NCBI GenBank assembly: GCA_964429195.1
Contig: CAYSBC010000072.1
Coordinates: 1-8,369 of the forward strand
Reading direction: 5' to 3'
Length of the DNA: 8,369 nucleotides
Source: JBBAFM01 sp041655415
Lineage (GTDB): Bacteria > Bacillota > Clostridia > Peptostreptococcales > JAAYPU01
The notes under the pieces are model-generated. The model saw only the letters and a list, made by a program, of their open reading frames with translations. It was not told the DNA's origin and searched no databases. Positions 5,622 to 8,369 of the stretch are shown piece after piece. Each line of letters opens with the position of its first letter. Position 1 is the first letter of the stretch. A program made the translations under genes and the position numbers.

Positions 5622-7437
5622 CAGTTTCACCTATACTTGCAACATCTTCTTCCCTGCTATAATCTTCCGTTTTTTCAGATGGTGTTTCAGCTTTAGAACA
5701 GGCATGATTGACAATCTGAATAAGCGAATTTTTAATATAATCAGGCATCTCTGACTCATCGCATTGTTCAAGAAAATTGGCAGCTATACCTTCACCTTTA
5801 TAGCTTTTAAAGAACCTGCGGAGAGCGTCTTTGATACCATTATCTGAAGTTTCCTCACAAGGTTGAATATCAGCTAAATGAGATGGCCAATCACCGCAAG
5901 AAACAACAGCGAGTGCATATCTTTTTAGAGCCACACTATCAGAACCATTAATTATGAGGTTTTCAAATCCTTTTTCTTGTGCTTCCAAGGCGATATCAAC
6001 GCTTCCCTGTATTTGGGTTAAACTTTCTTCTGTCTGTTTATCGAACATAGCATATACTACTTTACCAAGTCTTTTAAAATATCCGCCGAGAGGAGAAACT
6101 TGCGTATCAGTTTCTGCGTTTATTACCGCTATCCCTATTCCCTCCAATGATTTATAAGTATCTGGCTTTAGCTCTGAAAGACGATTAGCAGAAGCGGGTA
6201 TAGCGTCATATTCTGTGCGCCCCTCAACAATAATGACTCGTCTCGCCAAAAGTGCTTCACAGAATCGTCTTTTTATTTCATCTCTATATGTTTTTTGCTT
6301 TACCGTAGGAGGGTAAGTAGCCGCAATACCGGTTAAGTTCCCGTTTTGCCTGCAAATCACCATTATCTGTGAAGGATCAAATTCCTCCAATACATATGGA
6401 GAATGAGATGTAAAGATCGCCTGAGCAGATTTACTAATAATACTATTTATAACTCTTTTTTGAGTATGAGGCGGAAGCGCGATTTCAGGTTCTTCCATTG
6501 CAAATATGACATTCTGTTTTAGTTCAGCAATTATAGACAACAGTGCTAAAACTAGTGTGTTAATCGTTCCCGTCCCCTGATGGTGAAATGGAGCAGCATA
6601 TTCAGAACCATCTTCTTTTAAAGAGCCGGTTCCCAAAAATACTGTGAGAATCTGCCGCAAATGTTCGCGAGTCATCTGGGAAACCCTGATTTGAGGCGCA
6701 TCTGCACATTCGATAGGGACTAACTCGCGAACAGCATTTTGAACAGATAGCAATGTATCACTAATGCCAAGTTCAGGGTCACTTGCAACAGAAATATTGT
6801 ATAATTGCCGAAGAATGTCTTCCCACATTTGAGGGCGAAGTTCTTTGATTTGCAAGATAATATCCAATAAAGAACCGTGTTCCAAACTCAATGCGCGAGA
6901 CCCGGTACGCATTGTCCTTAAATAAAGAAATCCGCATATTCGCTTGTCTCTTGCTCCAAATCGTTCAACTGTACCATCCTCAATCTTGGGAGAAAGAAAA
7001 AATGTTTCTCCCAAAAAGTCATCCTCTTCAACATCATAGTAACCGTGAAACCCAATACGTAATGCAGAAAGCACCCCCTCTTGGTCGGTTTGCTCAGCTG
7101 GCGGCGAATCAATAATCATGTTAGTATTAGATGCCCACCATTCAAGATGATTACGAAAATGAATCTGCTGTTCTAAATTTAGATCAGTTATTGTAGCTTC
7201 AATATTTATATCGATGGGTGAATTTTCTGCAGATAAATACTGACCAGCATAGAAATCATGTTCATCAATAATTGGCTTTCTCTTTAGTCTCTCAGGGCCT
7301 AACACTAAATCAATCGCTTCTAAAATAGTTGATTTACCACTATTATTATCACCAACTAAAACGGTATCGTTAGAAAAGAATAAATTTGCTTCCTTAATTC
7401 CTCTGAAATTGTATATCTTCAAATTAACTAATCGCAT
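5614..7437 (-). CDS. gajA: GajA, OLD-family ATPase-TOPRIM endonuclease of the Gabija system
   Basis: A 607-residue Gabija nuclease, close to the family's usual ~580. In known systems GajA is a sequence-preferring DNA nuclease whose activity is held back by nucleotides and released when phage replication depletes them. The ABC-type ATPase half shows Walker A GDNNSGKST (29-37), a signature-like HQGTGTINTL (286-295), Walker B VIFAMEEPE (310-318) and the switch TSHSP (343-347). The TOPRIM half shows VEGRTE (404-409, E405), VVYAMFDKQ (460-468, D466) and a late basic KGEG (547-550). The last ~27 residues form an acidic, probably disordered tail whose codons also carry the gajB ribosome site. ATG 7437 has AAGGAG (7451-7446, 8-base spacing). 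It is first in the operon. Confidence 0.95.
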   Translation of the reverse strand: MRLVNLKIYNFRGIKEANLFFSNDTVLVGDNNSGKSTILEAIDLVLGPERLKRKPIIDEHDFYAGQYLSAENSPIDINIEATITDLNLEQQIHFRNHLEWWASNTNMIIDSPPAEQTDQEGVLSALRIGFHGYYDVEEDDFLGETFFLSPKIEDGTVERFGARDKRICGFLYLRTMRTGSRALSLEHGSLLDIILQIKELRPQMWEDILRQLYNISVASDPELGISDTLLSVQNAVRELVPIECADAPQIRVSQMTREHLRQILTVFLGTGSLKEDGSEYAAPFHHQGTGTINTLVLALLSIIAELKQNVIFAMEEPEIALPPHTQKRVINSIISKSAQAIFTSHSPYVLEEFDPSQIMVICRQNGNLTGIAATYPPTVKQKTYRDEIKRRFCEALLARRVIIVEGRTEYDAIPASANRLSELKPDTYKSLEGIGIAVINAETDTQVSPLGGYFKRLGKVVYAMFDKQTEESLTQIQGSVDIALEAQEKGFENLIINGSDSVALKRYALAVVSCGDWPSHLADIQPCEETSDNGIKDALRRFFKSYKGEGIAANFLEQCDESEMPDYIKNSLIQIVNHACSKAETPSEKTEDYSREEDVASIGETDV

Positions 7438-7445
7438 ACAACATT

Positions 7446-7451
7446 CTCCTT
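7446..7451 (-). promoter_or_regulatory. Ribosome binding site of gajA
   Basis: AAGGAG lies 8 bases before ATG 7437 on the minus strand. It fixes the gajA start: the out-of-frame ATG at about 7444-7442 is too close to the site to be used. Confidence 0.8.
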
Positions 7452-7497
7452 ATTAATTGATGATATAAAATTTGTTAAAATTAACTTTGACCTAAAC

Positions 7498-7535
7498 ATT
7501 ATAGACATTATATACCACTCGCAAGAATATGAACA
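7498..7535 (-). promoter_or_regulatory. Candidate promoter of the Gabija operon (tandem -10 boxes)
   Basis: Two perfect TATAAT hexamers lie nine bases apart on the minus strand (7512-7507 and 7503-7498), 60-75 bases before the gajA start. The first has TGTTCA (7535-7530, 3 of 6) at 17-base spacing. The second has TTGCGA (7524-7519, 4 of 6) at a short 15-base spacing. The -35 boxes are weak, suggesting low basal or regulated expression. The GTTCAT sequence over the first -35 is also one arm of an inverted repeat with ATGAAC at 7567-7562. Confidence 0.5.
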
Positions 7536-7567
7536 GGTAAATATTATATTCATAATCAACAGTTCAT
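7529..7567. repeat. Imperfect inverted repeat over the promoter (possible operator)
   Basis: On the plus strand ATGAACAG (7529-7536) and CAGTTCAT (7560-7567) are inverted copies of each other at 7 of 8 positions, separated by 23 bases. One arm overlaps the candidate -35 box. The separation is compatible with a dimeric regulator bound at two half-sites, but the arms are short and the region is AT-rich, so chance is possible. No regulator gene is visible in the window. Confidence 0.25.
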
Positions 7568-7621
7568 GACTGCCAGATTCCCGTCTCATTAATAATATAT
7601 AGAGGCCATATTCGATATATT

Positions 7622-7660
7622 ATAACATGCCCTATAAGCCTAAACCATAGGGCATGTTAT
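7622..7660 (-). terminator. Hairpin terminator after the CARDB-type gene
   Basis: A perfect 14-bp stem (ATAACATGCCCTAT at 7622-7635 pairing with 7647-7660) with an 11-base loop starts six bases after the TGA stop at 7669-7667. On the minus strand it is followed by the weakly T-rich AATATAT, not a clean T run. It probably terminates the flanking gene and insulates the Gabija operon from it. Confidence 0.6.
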
Positions 7661-7666
7661 TCATCG

Positions 7667-8369
7667 TCACCGCTTTATCGTCGTAATCCTGTCGTACATA
7701 TCGCCCTTAATCATCAGTGTATCGATTTTGTGCTCATAGAGCTGGCCGACCGGTGACCACGCGTAAAACGCCTGTGCCCACGCGATATACTCTCCGTCAG
7801 GATACCAAATCGGCGTGTAGTGCAAGCGGCTGCTCGTGACCGAATACGGATTGACAGCAAGCTGCCATGTGGCTATTAGACCTCCCGCTGTACCTGTTTT
7901 AACATGCAAATCATCTCGCACGTTCTGCCATGCTGATAGCTGACCGTACGCGCTCTCAGGATAGCGTACCCAAACCATTTGCGCGCCGACAAGCTTTTCG
8001 GGATGGTCATAGTTGGTCGTTAAGGTGGTAGTGCATTGTACAGAAAACCCGAAGCCTGATTCCATCTGTTTTGGCTTGTCGGTATAAGCGATGCGCTCAT
8101 CAGGCAGTATGGAAAACGCTGTTGTCAGCCGTGTATAGAAGCTCTTTGTAATATAACTACCGTTCTCTAGCCGTACCTCCTGCCATGTATGGTAGGAGGA
8201 TGAAGTAGCTGTCGGCAAGCCAGTCAGCCCATACACCGTATAACGCTGTTTCATCCCTGCATCGTCGGGGTCGGCCACTATGGACACCGGAACGTTCTTC
8301 ACCTGAATGTTCTTTGTCAGCGTGTTGTTGCTTTCATCCGTTTCATCCAGCACATTATCCGGGTCTGCG
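7667..8369 (-). CDS. C-terminal part of a CARDB-type surface or secreted protein (5' end outside window)
   Basis: The frame is open to the right edge, so the start lies beyond the window; a GTG at 8353 is in frame but is almost certainly internal. The first visible residues, ADPDNVLDETDESNNT, are the characteristic last strands of a CARDB or related Ig-like domain (E-x-D/N-E-S-N-N-T). About 200 further residues follow, rich in Tyr, Trp, Thr and Ser, with motifs such as YHTWQEVRLENG, AQMVWVRYPESAYG and WYPDGEYIAWAQAF. These suggest a beta-rich extracellular domain. There is no LPXTG or C-terminal membrane anchor, and the protein ends ITTIKR. Codon use is richer in G and C than in the island genes, marking this as host backbone. 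The exact role is unknown; cell-envelope or pilus-associated is a guess. Confidence 0.75.
   Translation of the reverse strand, partial: ADPDNVLDETDESNNTLTKNIQVKNVPVSIVADPDDAGMKQRYTVYGLTGLPTATSSSYHTWQEVRLENGSYITKSFYTRLTTAFSILPDERIAYTDKPKQMESGFGFSVQCTTTLTTNYDHPEKLVGAQMVWVRYPESAYGQLSAWQNVRDDLHVKTGTAGGLIATWQLAVNPYSVTSSRLHYTPIWYPDGEYIAWAQAFYAWSPVGQLYEHKIDTLMIKGDMYDRITTIKR

Noticed and set aside
5512..5754. Plus-strand 80-codon frame across the gajA/gajB junction
   Set aside because: It is antisense to the Walker A region of gajB and the end of gajA, and its composition is explained by them.
6891..7115. Plus- and minus-strand frames of 64-74 codons inside gajA
   Set aside because: Both overlap the intact gajA frame, which reads through without interruption, so neither signals a frameshift or nested gene.
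1..8369. CRISPR array, tRNA, rRNA, IS element, integrase or phage genes
   Set aside because: No regular repeats, no cloverleaf-like sequence, no transposase or integrase motif and no long terminal inverted repeats were seen on either strand.

Overview
The window looks like part of a Bacillota (Firmicutes) chromosome, probably a Clostridia- or Paenibacillus-type host. The grounds are strong AGGAGG-type ribosome sites, GTG starts, and a right-hand flanking gene of the CARDB surface-protein type. This assignment is inferred from style only. All credible genes lie on the minus strand, so transcription runs from high to low coordinates.

Right flank (7667-8369): the C-terminal end of a large surface or secreted protein with a CARDB-like segment. 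It is more GC-rich than the rest of the window (roughly half G+C) and is closed by a 14-bp perfect hairpin at 7622-7660. Left flank (1-71): the first 23 codons of a hydrophobic membrane protein, possibly a prepilin-peptidase-like gene. A terminator-like hairpin overlaps these codons, so the call is uncertain.

Centre (242-7437): an AT-rich defence island that reads as one operon with no clear internal terminator. In transcription order it holds gajA (OLD-family ATPase-TOPRIM nuclease) and gajB (UvrD/Rep-like helicase), which form a complete Gabija anti-phage system. These are followed by a DUF5677-like protein, a 95-residue protein of unknown function, a DUF3800 putative nuclease with an extra C-terminal winged-helix-like region, and a DUF3644-like protein carrying an R-x4-H (HEPN-style) motif. 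Candidate promoter elements (two perfect TATAAT boxes with weak -35s) lie 60-75 bases upstream of gajA.

GajA and GajB are expected to act together: GajA as a nucleotide-sensing DNA nuclease, GajB as the helicase that activates or supports it. The four downstream genes are not part of the described two-gene Gabija system. They have a lower GC content than gajAB and include two candidate nucleases, one resembling an RNase H fold and one HEPN-like. They are either a second, undescribed defence module stacked behind Gabija or accessory parts of an extended Gabija operon. That cargo is the most interesting content of the window.
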